A stretch of 64,000 bases of DNA from Arthrobacter psychrochitiniphilus (lineage in GTDB: Bacteria; Actinomycetota; Actinomycetes; Actinomycetales; Micrococcaceae). The notes under the pieces were generated by a model. The model was given only the letters and a program-made list of their open reading frames with translations. It was not told where the DNA came from and ran no database searches. The stretch lies in contig NZ_QHLZ01000009.1 in NCBI RefSeq assembly GCF_003185915.1, forward strand, positions 1-64,000, written 5' to 3'. This document shows positions 17,385 through 27,192 of the stretch, one piece after another (the stretch's first letter is position 1; each line of letters starts with the position of its first letter). The position numbers were made by a program, and so were the translations under genes.

Positions 17385-18329
17385 GTATTTCTCCATCTTT
17401 CCCGGAGCTGACACTTCCGGTGCGGGCGGGCGCGTAAAAGCGCTGCCTAAACTGGCAGTGTTGCGGATTCTTCGGCCCAGGTCCCTCAGCCGCGCAACAT
17501 ATATCTTCCACTACTAGAGCGCATGAACACAGAAGCAGACAAATTTGCGCAACCCTAAGAGACTATTCTCAGAACTACTACGTCTCATGGACAAGATTAG
17601 TGACACCGAATCGTTCATTCGTTCATCTAGTGGTATTTTCAGAGTCACCGCTGTACGTGGCACTCACGCAGGAAAAGGCCCTTGTTTCAGCCGGGCGCTC
17701 TGGACGCCGTGGAGGATCAGGTTCTTTCCGTCACAAGGGCACCAGCGCCGCTATTTGTCACAGACATGAATGGCGGAAGGCGCTTTCAGGTGGGCGAATC
17801 CCCCTTCTCTCTCCTGGCGGGAGAAAGGCTGAAACTGGGCCAGCCGGCGTCGGGCTTCAGAAGCTACAGGGCCTTTCGCGGAGGGCTTTCACTGCCCCAG
17901 GTCTTCTTCTCACGATCCATTGATTTACTCTCCTGATTTGATCCGGAACCTGTTGCGCACGGAACCATCCTGACGGTACGGCGCCCCACTGCCGGGCATG
18001 AGCTGAGTAGCCCTGATGTGCTCGTCGGTGGGGGCAGCGTCATTGGAGAAGACTTTGATCACGCAGCCCAGCTGGCACCCGGAGGGATATCCCGTCCAGC
18101 ATCTTCATCTCAACGGAGCGAACCGCTCGCCTGATCCAGGCTGGCCCGCACACGTGCCGTGAGTTGCGTGGGGAAAACCTTCATCCGTAGCTGCTATAGC
18201 CGAATAGGCGTTGCCGACCGCCGCACCCCTGAACACTGGCCATGCGGCCAGTATCACTAAGGGTGTTAGAGAACATGTCGGTGGCGGCTGAGAAGATTGA
18301 GGGGCAGCATCAACAGACGGAGACTTCTC
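17385..18329. other. Long gene-poor stretch with a possible gene relic
   Basis: No intact gene is supported. On the minus strand, 17925 to about 18120 reads like the C-terminus of a real protein (IKVFSNDAAPTDEHIRATQL, then PYRQDGSVRNRFRIKSGE) but is preceded by an in-frame stop, with a plausible continuation in another frame (SVEMKMLDGI). It is therefore probably a frameshifted relic of unknown family. The plus-strand frames at 17545-17936 are mutually overlapping and unconvincing. Confidence 0.35.
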
Positions 18330-19055
18330 ATGAGCACCTTGATTCAAAAATTCCTTGCCCTTTTTTCAACAACCGTTCAGGATCACCCGGAACCCGTTCA
18401 GGAACAGCTGTCCGCTGATGGGATGCCGCTTGCGGGACCCACCTACCTGCGTGAATTTGCCCACCGGCTAGGTCTCGAGGTGGACGATCTTTCCACCGCA
18501 GAACAGTCTGAACTTAAGAGGCGCCTTGATGCTTCCATGGACTTTCGCGAACAAAACTACGATCTCATGTACCGGCAGGTCTACCAGCTGGGCCACGGGT
18601 TCTCACTTGCCGATGCGGAACGTGTCAGCACACAGATTAGTGAGATCTGTGCACAGCAAGAGGCGCAGGCATATTTGGACTACCGTGAGAATGCCGTCGC
18701 AGCTGAGGCCCTGATGGGAGCTGCCTCGATCCTGCAAAACGAAGGCCAACACGGCGCAGCGGCACGCCTCTTTGCCCTCGCCGATGCCCGCCGCCACCGC
18801 AGCTCACGGCTAGGCGAAGCGTTGGAGAACAAACTGCCCTCGGAGCAAGATCAGGACCGGCAGAATCAGGAGCCGGAGCCCCAGGACGTTGCCGGGGCAG
18901 CGTCAGTGGCGCCCAAGGTCGTCATCGGGCCGGAAGAGGGCTCTGGAGAAGGAACCGTTGATGTACATGAGCTGGATTCCAAGCCTGGCCTTGAAGGGCT
19001 CATGAATAAGAACACGGCTAAGGGGACAAAAGACACCAAAAAGGTCATCAAATAG
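18330..19055 (+). CDS. Hypothetical protein, 241 aa, helical with charged tail
   Basis: Starts MSTLIQKFLALFSTT. The middle is helical (DLSTAEQSELKRRLDASMDF, AQAYLDYRENAVAAEALMGA, HGAAARLFALADARRHRSS). The last 90 residues are Gln/Glu-rich and disordered, ending in a lysine-rich tail (TKDTKKVIK). No signal peptide or membrane helix. The function is not recognised. ATG 18330 is preferred over 18297 because a purine-rich GACGGAGACTT precedes it at the right distance. Confidence 0.65.
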   Translation: MSTLIQKFLALFSTTVQDHPEPVQEQLSADGMPLAGPTYLREFAHRLGLEVDDLSTAEQSELKRRLDASMDFREQNYDLMYRQVYQLGHGFSLADAERVSTQISEICAQQEAQAYLDYRENAVAAEALMGAASILQNEGQHGAAARLFALADARRHRSSRLGEALENKLPSEQDQDRQNQEPEPQDVAGAASVAPKVVIGPEEGSGEGTVDVHELDSKPGLEGLMNKNTAKGTKDTKKVIK

Positions 19056-19233
19056 GCCGCCTCTAGCATCACGCATCATTTGGCTCGCCTATGATGTGTG
19101 CCACATACCAACAAGTAGGCTCCGTCACAACAGTTATGGTTGATAGCGGTGCCCGTTAGGGCTTCCCTTACTGACCCAAGCTAACGGCGGCACCGTGCAC
19201 CACCCCATTTCTCCGGTATGCAGGAAGAAGTTC

Positions 19234-20898
19234 ATGACTTTCGCTCACCCCCAGGCTCACAAGCTCATTCCGGCCGCCACAGTTTTGGCGGCCGCCCTTA
19301 TTCTCTCCGGCTGCACGTCCGCAAAAACGAGCAACGACCCCAGCAAAGACGCTGGCGCCCCCGTCACAGGCGGAACCTTGGTGTACGCCTCCGGCGATGC
19401 CGAACCGTCCTGCCTAGATCCTCACGTAGGCGGTAACTACCCTCAAGCCTTAGTTGCGTCCCAGTATTTGGAGACCCTCTACACCAAGGACGCCGACGGG
19501 AAAATCATTCCGTGGTTGGCACAGGATTCCACCGTCACAGAGGACGGACTGACGCGCATCGTGAAGATCCGCGACGGCATCAAGTTCACCGATGGTACGG
19601 CCCTTGACGCGGAGGCTGTGAAAGTCAACTTTGAGCACTTACTAAACCCCGAGACGGCCTCTTCCACGGGTTACTTGGCCTTGGGCAAGATTTCCTCCAT
19701 GACAGCCGTGGACGCAACCACACTGGAAATCAAGCTCTCCTCACCGGATAACTCATTGCTTGAGTCCTTCTCGATGCCCTGGGTTGCCATCGAGTCACCC
19801 ACCGCACTGAAGCGTTCCAAGGCAGAAAACTGCGAATCCCCCGTAGGAACCGGGCCGTTCAAAGTGGAGTCTTGGAAGAAACAGGACGCAGTGAACCTGG
19901 TCCGAAACGCCGATTACGCGCTCCCCGTACCGGAAGCGGGCCACGCCGGCCCCGCCTACTTGGACGGCATCACCTGGCGGTTCATCCCCGAGGCTGCCAC
20001 AAGGTTTGCGGCACTTCAGGCCGGTCAGGTGCAGGTGATTGACAACGCCCAGCCGGATGCAATTGCCGCTGCTAGCAAGGGCGCGTCCATCAAACATTTG
20101 GATGCGCCCCGCCCCGGCGCCGCCAATCGCATTGAGCTGAACTCCTCCAAGGCACCGTTCAACGACGAAAAGGTCCGGGAAGCCTTCGTCCACTCTGTCA
20201 ACGTGGACGCTGGCATTGAGTCCCTGTTCTTCGGCACGGCCTCGCGTTCTTACTCACCGCTGTCAAGCGTTGAACCGCTGGCTTTCTCGGAGAAGTCACT
20301 GTTCTCCTACGATCCGGCCAAGGCTGGCGAGTTGCTCGATGCTGCGGGGTGGAAGGACCGCGACTCCGCGGGATACCGCATCAAGGACGGCAACCGCCTG
20401 ACGCTGGCCTTCCCGGTGAGCACCAGCCAGTCCATCCCGGCTGAGCAGTCACTCTTCGAGCAAATGCAGGCCACGGCCAAGGAATCGGGCTTCGAGATCA
20501 AGATCAAGCTCCTGGACATCTCCAGCTGGTACGGGGATCTGGCGAAGAATGACTACAACTTGGTCTCGGCACCGTACACGAAGGTTGGCCCGAGCGTGCT
20601 GTCCATCCTGTTCCATTCCAAGTCCACCATCCCTGCCCCGTCCGGATACTTTGCCAACCTTTCCCAAGTCAAAGACCCCACGTTAGATGAGCTCCTTGAC
20701 AGTGCCGGAACCACCAAGGACCCTGCGCAGCGCAAAGAACTCTACACCGAGGCACAAAAAATGGTCCTGGAGGGCTACTACTTGCTGCCCCTCTACGACC
20801 AGCAGAACCACTTCTTGTATTCCGAGAAATTGAAGGATGTTGGTACCACCACAGCCGTGGCCTCGCCAACTTTCTTTGATAGCTGGCTTGCCAACTAG
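19234..20898 (+). CDS. ABC transporter substrate-binding lipoprotein, peptide/nickel (family 5)
   Basis: About 554 aa. Signal peptide with lipobox: basic start, hydrophobic core AATVLAAALILSGC with the lipidated Cys. A family-5 solute-binding body follows: VYASGDAEPSCLDPHVGGNY, the signature VKIRDGIKFTDGTALDAEAV, GTGPFKVESW and ELNSSKAPFNDEKVREAF. It captures oligopeptides or similar solutes outside the membrane. It is the first gene of a four-gene operon (binding protein, two permeases, double ATPase). ATG 19234 is chosen for the signal peptide; 19195 would add 13 residues. Confidence 0.92.
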   Translation: MTFAHPQAHKLIPAATVLAAALILSGCTSAKTSNDPSKDAGAPVTGGTLVYASGDAEPSCLDPHVGGNYPQALVASQYLETLYTKDADGKIIPWLAQDSTVTEDGLTRIVKIRDGIKFTDGTALDAEAVKVNFEHLLNPETASSTGYLALGKISSMTAVDATTLEIKLSSPDNSLLESFSMPWVAIESPTALKRSKAENCESPVGTGPFKVESWKKQDAVNLVRNADYALPVPEAGHAGPAYLDGITWRFIPEAATRFAALQAGQVQVIDNAQPDAIAAASKGASIKHLDAPRPGAANRIELNSSKAPFNDEKVREAFVHSVNVDAGIESLFFGTASRSYSPLSSVEPLAFSEKSLFSYDPAKAGELLDAAGWKDRDSAGYRIKDGNRLTLAFPVSTSQSIPAEQSLFEQMQATAKESGFEIKIKLLDISSWYGDLAKNDYNLVSAPYTKVGPSVLSILFHSKSTIPAPSGYFANLSQVKDPTLDELLDSAGTTKDPAQRKELYTEAQKMVLEGYYLLPLYDQQNHFLYSEKLKDVGTTTAVASPTFFDSWLAN

Positions 20899-20907
20899 GC
20901 ATCAGCC

Positions 20908-21873
20908 GTGAGTCCCTCCGCAACCACCTCGACCCGGCAGGGCGGTGCCCTCAAGGCATCGCTTCGCTGGCTCCTGAGCACACTAGCTGGCGGCATCTTC
21001 GTGCTCTGGGCGGTTGCAACAGCCATCTTCTTTGGCATCCGGATGATTCCGGGCGACCCGGCGGCAGCCATCATGGGCGGCCCCGGCTCCCAGGCGTCCG
21101 CCGAGGCTCTCGAAGCGGCCCGGATTGAGTATGGTCTGGACCAGCCGCTGTTCGTGCAGTACTTTGGCCAGTTGCGGCGGCTGGCCGTGGGAGACCTGGG
21201 TACGTCCTATTCACTCAAGAGCCCAGTCTCAGAGGTGCTGGCTGAGATTGTTCCCTCCACCCTTGTCCTCGCCGGTCTCGCCTTGGTGGTGGCGTGGCTC
21301 ATGGCCCTGCTTCTGGCCGTGTTGTCCACCCGTATTTCCGTGGTGGGTTCTGCCGTGGAGATCATCTCCGCCGCGGTCCCACACTTTTGGTTGGCCAGCG
21401 TGCTCATCATGATATTTTCGACGGCGCTGGGCTGGTTCCCGCCCGTCAGCACCAACACCCCGGGCGGGCTGGTGCTGCCAGTGGTCACCCTGGCCCTACC
21501 GTTGGCCGGATTTCTGGGCCAAGTTATGCGTGACAGTCTTGAAAAGGCTCAGCACTCGGCCTTCGCCCTGTCTGCCCGAGCCCGCGGAGAATCAGAGATC
21601 GGTGTGCTGCTGCGCCATTCGCTGCGTCACGCCGCACTGCCCGGTATTGCCTTATCCGGCTGGGCCTTGGGTTCGCTGTTGTCCGGGGCCGTGGTGGTTG
21701 AATCCATCTTTGCCCGGCCGGGACTGGGGCGAGCGCTTCTCTCCGCAGTGACCGCACGCGATATTCCGCTGGTGACCGGTGTGGCCCTTGTCTCTGCGGG
21801 TGCCTACGTGCTGATTATGGCTGTCTCCGACCTGGCCGAACGCCTGGTAGACCCGAGGATCGGGGAGCCATGA
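20908..21873 (+). CDS. ABC transporter permease, DppB/OppB type
   Basis: 321 aa with six membrane helices. The family landmarks are FFGIRMIPGDPAAAIMGGPG after helix 1, and the EAA-like cytoplasmic loop (MRDSLEKAQHSAFALSARAR...VLLRHSLRHAALPGIAL) that docks to the ATPase. GTG start 9 bp after the binding-protein stop. It forms the import channel with the next gene. Confidence 0.92.
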   Translation: MSPSATTSTRQGGALKASLRWLLSTLAGGIFVLWAVATAIFFGIRMIPGDPAAAIMGGPGSQASAEALEAARIEYGLDQPLFVQYFGQLRRLAVGDLGTSYSLKSPVSEVLAEIVPSTLVLAGLALVVAWLMALLLAVLSTRISVVGSAVEIISAAVPHFWLASVLIMIFSTALGWFPPVSTNTPGGLVLPVVTLALPLAGFLGQVMRDSLEKAQHSAFALSARARGESEIGVLLRHSLRHAALPGIALSGWALGSLLSGAVVVESIFARPGLGRALLSAVTARDIPLVTGVALVSAGAYVLIMAVSDLAERLVDPRIGEP

Positions 21874-22763
21874 GTATTCACAATTCGATGCTGCCCCTGA
21901 CGGATCCGGTACTGGTGTCCGCAGGCACCCGGGTGCCCCGCCCCGGCGCAACCTTGGCGCGGCGGTTGGTGCGCCGCCTACCCACGGTAATAGCCGCCGT
22001 CGTACTTCTCTTTTTTATTCTCGCAGCCATAGCACCGTATCTTTTGGCGCCGGATGACCCCCTGGCCATCAACCCCGCCGCAGCGTTCTCCCCGCCGGGT
22101 CCGGGGCACTTACTGGGAACGGATGAGTCGGGGCGTGATATTTATTCGCGCATCATTCACGGTGCGCGGCCCTCCCTGCTCATTGGTGCTGCGGCGACTG
22201 CGGCAGGACTCGGCCTGGCCCTGGTGCTGGGTATTGCCGCCGGATTTGGTGGGCGGTGGCTGGACTTCGGGATAGGCCGCATCCTTGAGGTTCTTTTTGC
22301 CTTGCCCGGATTGTTGCTGGCGCTGGTGTTTATTGCCCTGGCCGGGCCGGGCGTGGGCACTACTGTGTTGGCGGTGGCGCTGACAACGGCTCCGGGGTAC
22401 GCGCGGGTGATTCGCGGCCAAATCATCGCCTTACGCGCCTCCCCCATGGTGGAGGCCGCCACGGTGCTGGGGCGGAGCAGGTGGCGCATCCTCACGGCTC
22501 ATATTCTGCCCAATGCGCTGGCACCGGTTGCTGTCCTGGCAACGCTGGGGTTGGGACAAGCGGTGCTCTGGGCAGCATCGTTGAGCTTTCTGGGGCTTGG
22601 TTCCCCACCGCCGGCACCGGAATGGGGCACCATGCTCTCGGCCGGGCGCACATACCTCTCGCTGGCGTGGTGGATGACGTTCTTCCCCGGATTGGCCATT
22701 GTTATACTGGCCGGCTCTGCCACCGTGCTCTCGCGCTCCATGAAGGCGGCAAGCTCACAATGA
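21870..22763 (+). CDS. ABC transporter permease, DppC/OppC type
   Basis: 297 aa. The N-terminal helix is followed by the DppC signature HLLGTDESGRDIYSRIIHGAR, then a BPD_transp_1 domain with the coupling loop SPMVEAATVLGRSRWRILTA-HILPN. The start overlaps the previous stop by 4 bp (ATGA), and its own stop overlaps the ATPase start the same way, showing tight translational coupling. Confidence 0.93.
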   Translation: MSIHNSMLPLTDPVLVSAGTRVPRPGATLARRLVRRLPTVIAAVVLLFFILAAIAPYLLAPDDPLAINPAAAFSPPGPGHLLGTDESGRDIYSRIIHGARPSLLIGAAATAAGLGLALVLGIAAGFGGRWLDFGIGRILEVLFALPGLLLALVFIALAGPGVGTTVLAVALTTAPGYARVIRGQIIALRASPMVEAATVLGRSRWRILTAHILPNALAPVAVLATLGLGQAVLWAASLSFLGLGSPPPAPEWGTMLSAGRTYLSLAWWMTFFPGLAIVILAGSATVLSRSMKAASSQ

Positions 22764-24409
22764 CAACGCTCAAGCCTGTTCTTCAGGTCACGGACCTGAA
22801 CGTTTCCTTCGGCCCGGACACCGTGGTGCGCGGCATTTCACTGACGGTAAATCCGGGTGAATGCCTGGCTCTTGTGGGTGAATCGGGGTCCGGCAAATCA
22901 GTCACGGCCCGGTCGCTGCTTGGCCTCGCCGGGCGCGGCGCCCACGTGCGCGCCAAGACGCTGTCCGTGGCCGGCTACGATGCCCAGAAATTATCCACGC
23001 GAGGTTGGCGGAAACTGCGTGGTGCGCACGTGGGCTTCATCTTGCAGGATGCCTTGACCTCGCTGGACCCTCTGCGCACTGTCGGGAAAGAGATTGAGGA
23101 CGTACTGCGCCTGCACGGCTCCGCGTCCGGATCGCAGCGGGCGGCACGTGTCATTGAACTGCTGCAGGCGGTGGGTCTGGATGACCCGGTGCGCCGGGCG
23201 GGGCAACGTTCCGGGGAACTTTCCGGTGGCATGCGCCAGCGGGCGCTGATTGCCTCCGCCATTGCCATGGATCCGGCCCTCATCATTGCCGACGAGCCCA
23301 CCACAGCCCTAGATGCCACGATTGCTGCAGCCGTACTGGGGCTGCTGCGTGATTTACGCCGCGGCGGGGCGGGAATGCTACTGATCAGCCACGATCTTGC
23401 CGCCGTTTCTGCGACCGCAGATTCCATCGCCGTGATGGCCAACGGGCGCATTGTGGAACAGGGCCCGCGCGCGCAGGTTCTGGAGGATCCGCAGCATCCT
23501 TACACCCGTGCTCTGCTTGCCGCCGCACCGTCGGGGAAGCCCCGTTTCACCCGGTTGTCCCCCAGTGCTGGTGCGCCCTCTTCTGCTCCGCAGCCCTCCG
23601 GAGCAGCCACCACAGCTCCCCCACTTGGGACCGTGGATGCACAGCCGCTGCTGCGTGCGCGGGGGCTTGCAAAGTCCTTTCCCATGGCTGGTTCAGCGGA
23701 TTTCCGGGCCGTTTCCTCCGTGGACTTTGAGCTTTTCCCGGCCCGAACCTTAGGTGTTGTGGGCGAGTCCGGCTCCGGGAAGACCACTACTGCTCGCATG
23801 GCTCTGGGATTATTGGTGCCCGACGCCGGATCCGTTGAGTTTTGCGGTGAGCCCTGGAGCGCTGCTGCTGAGTCAGCACGGCGTGCGCGCCGCCCATCTC
23901 TGGGCGCCATTTACCAAGATCCGCTCTCCTCTTTTGACCCTCGCCTCTCGACAGCTTCTCTGCTGGCAGACTCCCTGAGTTTCGGGGCCACACGCAATCC
24001 CCGCAGCTACTCTGGCGAAATCTCACAATTGCTGGAAATGGTGGGGCTGCACCCGGACCTGGCACCCCGGAACCCGGCCACGCTCTCCGGCGGGCAGCGC
24101 CAACGCCTGGCTATTGCCCGCGCCTTGGCGCCGAAGCCCAAAGTGTTGATCTGTGATGAACCGGTCTCGGCATTGGATGTATCCATCCAGGCGCAGGTCC
24201 TTGACCTCCTTGATGAACTGCAGCAAAGCCTCGGGTTGAGCTACTTGCTGATCTCTCATGACCTGGCCGTGATCCGGCATATGAGTGATGATGTCCTAGT
24301 CATGAAGGCAGGGGAAGTTGTTGAATCCGGCGCCACAGAGTCGGTGTTTACCAATCCTCAGCACAGCTATACGCGGGCGTTGCTCGCGGCAACGTCGAGT
24401 GAGTCCTGA
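22760..24409 (+). CDS. ABC transporter ATP-binding protein, fused DppD-DppF type
   Basis: 549 aa with two complete nucleotide-binding domains. NBD1: Walker A GESGSGKS, signature SGGMRQR, Walker B LIIADEPTTALD. NBD2: Walker A GESGSGKTTTA, signature LSGGQRQRLAIA, Walker B VLICDEPVSALD. The linker between them is Pro/Ala/Ser-rich. Each NBD ends with the oligopeptide-transporter tail (QHPYTRALLAA, QHSYTRALLAA). It powers the importer encoded just upstream. ATG 22760 overlaps the permease stop. Confidence 0.93.
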   Translation: MTTLKPVLQVTDLNVSFGPDTVVRGISLTVNPGECLALVGESGSGKSVTARSLLGLAGRGAHVRAKTLSVAGYDAQKLSTRGWRKLRGAHVGFILQDALTSLDPLRTVGKEIEDVLRLHGSASGSQRAARVIELLQAVGLDDPVRRAGQRSGELSGGMRQRALIASAIAMDPALIIADEPTTALDATIAAAVLGLLRDLRRGGAGMLLISHDLAAVSATADSIAVMANGRIVEQGPRAQVLEDPQHPYTRALLAAAPSGKPRFTRLSPSAGAPSSAPQPSGAATTAPPLGTVDAQPLLRARGLAKSFPMAGSADFRAVSSVDFELFPARTLGVVGESGSGKTTTARMALGLLVPDAGSVEFCGEPWSAAAESARRARRPSLGAIYQDPLSSFDPRLSTASLLADSLSFGATRNPRSYSGEISQLLEMVGLHPDLAPRNPATLSGGQRQRLAIARALAPKPKVLICDEPVSALDVSIQAQVLDLLDELQQSLGLSYLLISHDLAVIRHMSDDVLVMKAGEVVESGATESVFTNPQHSYTRALLAATSSES

Positions 24410-24423
24410 AGAGCGTCAAGTAC

Positions 24424-24741
24424 ATGGCGCAGGATGTTGACCACACGTTAATGCTTTCTAGCTTCAAGGAGTCGGTCACCGTGCAGAAACTTCGGAAACT
24501 TCCCCGGTGGGCAATGATTCTCTCCTCTTGCGTGGCCGCCGTGGCCGTTGCATTTATTGTGTTGGGGCTGATCGCCGTACTGACAGGGGCAGGCACGGAC
24601 AAAGTGCTCTTTAACGGTGTGGCAGCTTTGGCTTTCGGGATTGGCGCTTGGTCCATTGCCGTCAAAGGCAACCCCGAACTTTCCAGAGGCACCCATGCTC
24701 CACCCCTCGGAGGACCGTGTGTAGTTCTGCTTCCACTCTGA
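24424..24741 (+). CDS. Small membrane protein, 105 aa
   Basis: Two predicted helices (WAMILSSCVAAVAVAFIVLGLI and VLFNGVAALAFGIGAWSIAV) after a charged N-terminus (KESVTVQKLRKLPR). It begins 14 bp after the transporter operon and may be read through from it. The last 27 residues lie over the 3' end of the convergent GNAT relic. No family known. Confidence 0.5.
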   Translation: MAQDVDHTLMLSSFKESVTVQKLRKLPRWAMILSSCVAAVAVAFIVLGLIAVLTGAGTDKVLFNGVAALAFGIGAWSIAVKGNPELSRGTHAPPLGGPCVVLLPL

Positions 24742-25129
24742 AGCTAAAGCGTTCGAAGAAGGGCCGGGCCGTATTGCTCACGTTCACATAAAGAGTGTGT
24801 GTTCCATTGCTGCGTGACTGAGCTTTTACGCACGCCAGAAGTTGCTGAGCCACTCCACGGCGCTGGTGGCGCGGGGAAACAAACATCATGTTCAGGTAAC
24901 CGTCCACGGTCACATCCGAGAACCCGGCAATTTCACCGCCGATCCTGGCAACAATACTGTTCCGTGCCGCCATCGCAGCGTGCCAAATCTGCAGGACATC
25001 CCGCTCAGGCTGAGCCCACGCCTGTATTTGTTTCGGCATGTAATCTGCGGCGGCAGTCACGGTCACCGCCAAGATGAAGAAAGCCAGAGTTTCTGGCGCA
25101 TCCGCAGGCTCCTACCCCCTGATGCTCAC
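24662..25129 (-). pseudogene. GNAT acetyltransferase with in-frame TAG at codon 6
   Basis: The body is a normal GNAT: YMPKQIQAWAQPERD, NMMFVSPRHQRRGVAQQLL (acetyl-CoA pyrophosphate loop Q/R-x-x-G-x-A), VNVSNTARPFFERFSF. Read upstream in the same frame, PADAPETLAFFILAV continues the fold, and GTG AGC ATC AGG GGG TAG GAG places a stop (25112-25114) five codons after a GTG start. A restart at TTG 25072 would lose the first helix. It is either a nonsense mutant or a short-start variant. Its 3' end overlaps the 105-aa membrane protein gene. Confidence 0.6.
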
Positions 25130-25756
25130 GGACTGGCCCTCGAAGGGCTGTTGAGACTCCATTACCTCAGTGTGCCAGTGCACTGACAGCGGGGGAAAAG
25201 GAATAGTTGGCAGCTAATTTCTGCGCAACTTAACTTCTGCTCCACTTTCGGGTCCAACTCTGCGCAGGCTAGTTGGCGAGTTTCGCCCGGCGCCTGCGAA
25301 GGTGCCACCATGGCGCCGCTGAACGAGCTACGCCTTGCTGGCAGCTGCCAGTGCGCACAGCGAAAGTCAGCATGGGCCATCACCTCGTGATTGCTCACTG
25401 CGACAACGTAAATACACAGCTGCAGACCGTTCACCGATCCCGGAGTTCTGGGCTCCCACGCTGGTGCGCTCATTGCGGTGGCAGCCTCACGGGCTTTCTT
25501 CCACTTCCCCAACCCTCCAGTGCACGTGGTGAGGGATTGCCGGCGCAGTGGGCGCATAGTTAGCGGTACCTGCAGTGGGCTGGCACACGATTCTGGTAAC
25601 AATCTAGCCCGTTCTATGCTTTCCGTTCCCCGCCTACAACTTTAGGGTTGGCCTATGCGCCTGCCCCGAATATCACCTGCTTCACAATTGGTGTGGGTCT
25701 GCAGGGCTAGGATTGAAGCTGGCCGTTTCCACTACCTTCCGTAAGGAAAGCACATC
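25130..25756. other. Gene-poor stretch upstream of luxS
   Basis: Open frames exist on both strands (for example minus 25162-25602) but none shows domain-like sequence or a good ribosome-binding site. The region should hold the luxS promoter near its right end; GTAAGGAAA (25740-25748) is the luxS ribosome-binding site. No riboswitch recognised. Confidence 0.4.
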
Positions 25757-26224
25757 ATGCCCACCCCACATATGAACGTAGAGTCCTTCAACCTCGACCA
25801 CCGCACGGTAGCGGCCCCCTACGTGCGCGTGGCCGACCGCAAGGAGCTGGCGCACGGCGATGTCATTACCAAATATGACGTGCGCTTCACCCAGCCCAAT
25901 GTGGCCCATTTGGAGATGCCGGCAATCCATTCACTGGAACATCTGTTTGCCGAACACTCCCGGAACCACTCCTTTGCCGTGCTTGATTTCTCTCCCATGG
26001 GTTGCCAGACCGGCTACTATCTGATTTTGCAGGGTGAACCCGATCTGCCAGCCGTGATGGAGTTGATCGAGGCTACCCTGAGCGACGTCGTGGCAGCCAC
26101 CGAGGTCCCTGCCGCCAACGAAATTCAGTGCGGCTGGGGAGCCAATCATTCCCTCGAGGGTGCCCAGGCGGCGGCCCGTGAATTCCTGGCCAAGCGTGAC
26201 CAGTGGTCGCAGGTCAGCGCATGA
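25757..26224 (+). CDS. luxS: S-ribosylhomocysteine lyase LuxS
   Basis: 155 aa. Metal site HSLEH (residues about 58-62; H, E, H), the catalytic Cys in [11 protein letters not shown], and the third ligand Cys in [16 protein letters not shown]. The start [19 protein letters not shown] is typical. It converts S-ribosylhomocysteine to homocysteine and DPD, the AI-2 precursor. It overlaps mtnN by 4 bp, so the two successive steps of SAH recycling are made together. Homocysteine also links to metY at 13.9-15.2 kb. Confidence 0.97.
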   Translation: MPTPHMNVESFNLDHRTVAAPYVRVADRKELAHGDVITKYDVRFTQPNVAHLEMPAIHSLEHLFAEHSRNHSFAVLDFSPMGCQTGYYLILQGEPDLPAVMELIEATLSDVVAATEVPAANEIQCGWGANHSLEGAQAAAREFLAKRDQWSQVSA

Positions 26225-26988
26225 GCCCGGTGGACTTCATCATCATTGCAGCTATGGACGAGGAAGTGGCCCCGTTCCTTGCACGCGCTACCTCCCATGG
26301 GGAAACAGTGCAGGTGGGCAACGCGATCCACCACCGGGTCACACTTGCTGGCCGAGACGCGCTGGTTGTCCGGGGTGGGGTTGGCCTAGTCAACGCAGCC
26401 TGTGCCGCCACCTCGGCCCTGCTGCTGGCCCACAAGAACACCGCCGGCGCCCCTGCCCCCCTTCTCATCAGCGCAGGCACCGCCGGCGGCTTGGGTGAGT
26501 ACGTTCGGGTAGGCGACGTGGTGATCGCCACTGACACTATCAATGCCGACGCCGATGCCCGCGCCTTTGGCTACTTGCTGGGCCAAGTCCCTGGCATGCC
26601 AGTCTCTTACCCCGTGCCCGGGGCGCTCCGGCAGCTCAGCGCCGTCCAACCCAGTCAAGGCGGTTTGGTGCAGAGCATTCACCAAGGGTTAATGGTCTCC
26701 AGCTACACCTTCGTGGGCCACGAGCGTTCAGTGATTATCAAGGAAACGTTCGACGGCGTGCTGGCCACTGACATGGAATCCTCCGCCATCGCCCAGACCG
26801 CTTACTCCTTCAACGCCCCGTTCCTTGCGGTGCGCGGCGTCTCGGACTTGTGCGGACCTGCCTCTGACGCGGACTTCCTGGTCCACGTTGACGATGCCGC
26901 CGAGCGCTCCGCCGAAGTTGTCATGGCCGTGGTTCAGTCATGGCTGGGCGCCGGTTCACCCCGCCCAGAGGCTGCTCCCACCACCTAA
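26221..26988 (+). CDS. mtnN: 5'-methylthioadenosine/S-adenosylhomocysteine nucleosidase
   Basis: About 255 aa. [16 protein letters not shown] (catalytic Glu region), [33 protein letters not shown] (ribose-binding Met-Glu) and VRGVSDLCG (catalytic Asp). It cleaves SAH to adenine and S-ribosylhomocysteine, the LuxS substrate. ATG 26221 overlaps the luxS stop (ATGA). An operon luxS-mtnN replaces the SahH route that many actinobacteria use. Confidence 0.95.
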   Translation: MSPVDFIIIAAMDEEVAPFLARATSHGETVQVGNAIHHRVTLAGRDALVVRGGVGLVNAACAATSALLLAHKNTAGAPAPLLISAGTAGGLGEYVRVGDVVIATDTINADADARAFGYLLGQVPGMPVSYPVPGALRQLSAVQPSQGGLVQSIHQGLMVSSYTFVGHERSVIIKETFDGVLATDMESSAIAQTAYSFNAPFLAVRGVSDLCGPASDADFLVHVDDAAERSAEVVMAVVQSWLGAGSPRPEAAPTT

Positions 26989-27192
26989 CGCAGGCGCTGG
27001 GCGGGACCATCGCCTTGAACTAAGGTGGGCTCGATGGTGTTAGCCAGGGTTCCGATGCCGTCCCACGGCTCGGCGGCACCCAAACCCCGACGGCCTGCTC
27101 GCGCCGGATTGTTGCCCTGCCGGCAAGGAGCTTCCACGCCTTCTTTTTTGGTGCGAAGGGGTGTGCCCGGCGGTGCACGCCCTTAGTCTTAG

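Noticed and set aside
25162..25602. 146-aa minus-strand frame upstream of luxS
   Set aside because: No ribosome-binding site, no domain-like sequence, and the plus strand is open too.
26989..27100. Minus-strand string GIGTLANTIEP that could be the tail of a fumarylacetoacetate hydrolase family gene
   Set aside because: Only about 30 residues, no supporting upstream sequence; too short to call.
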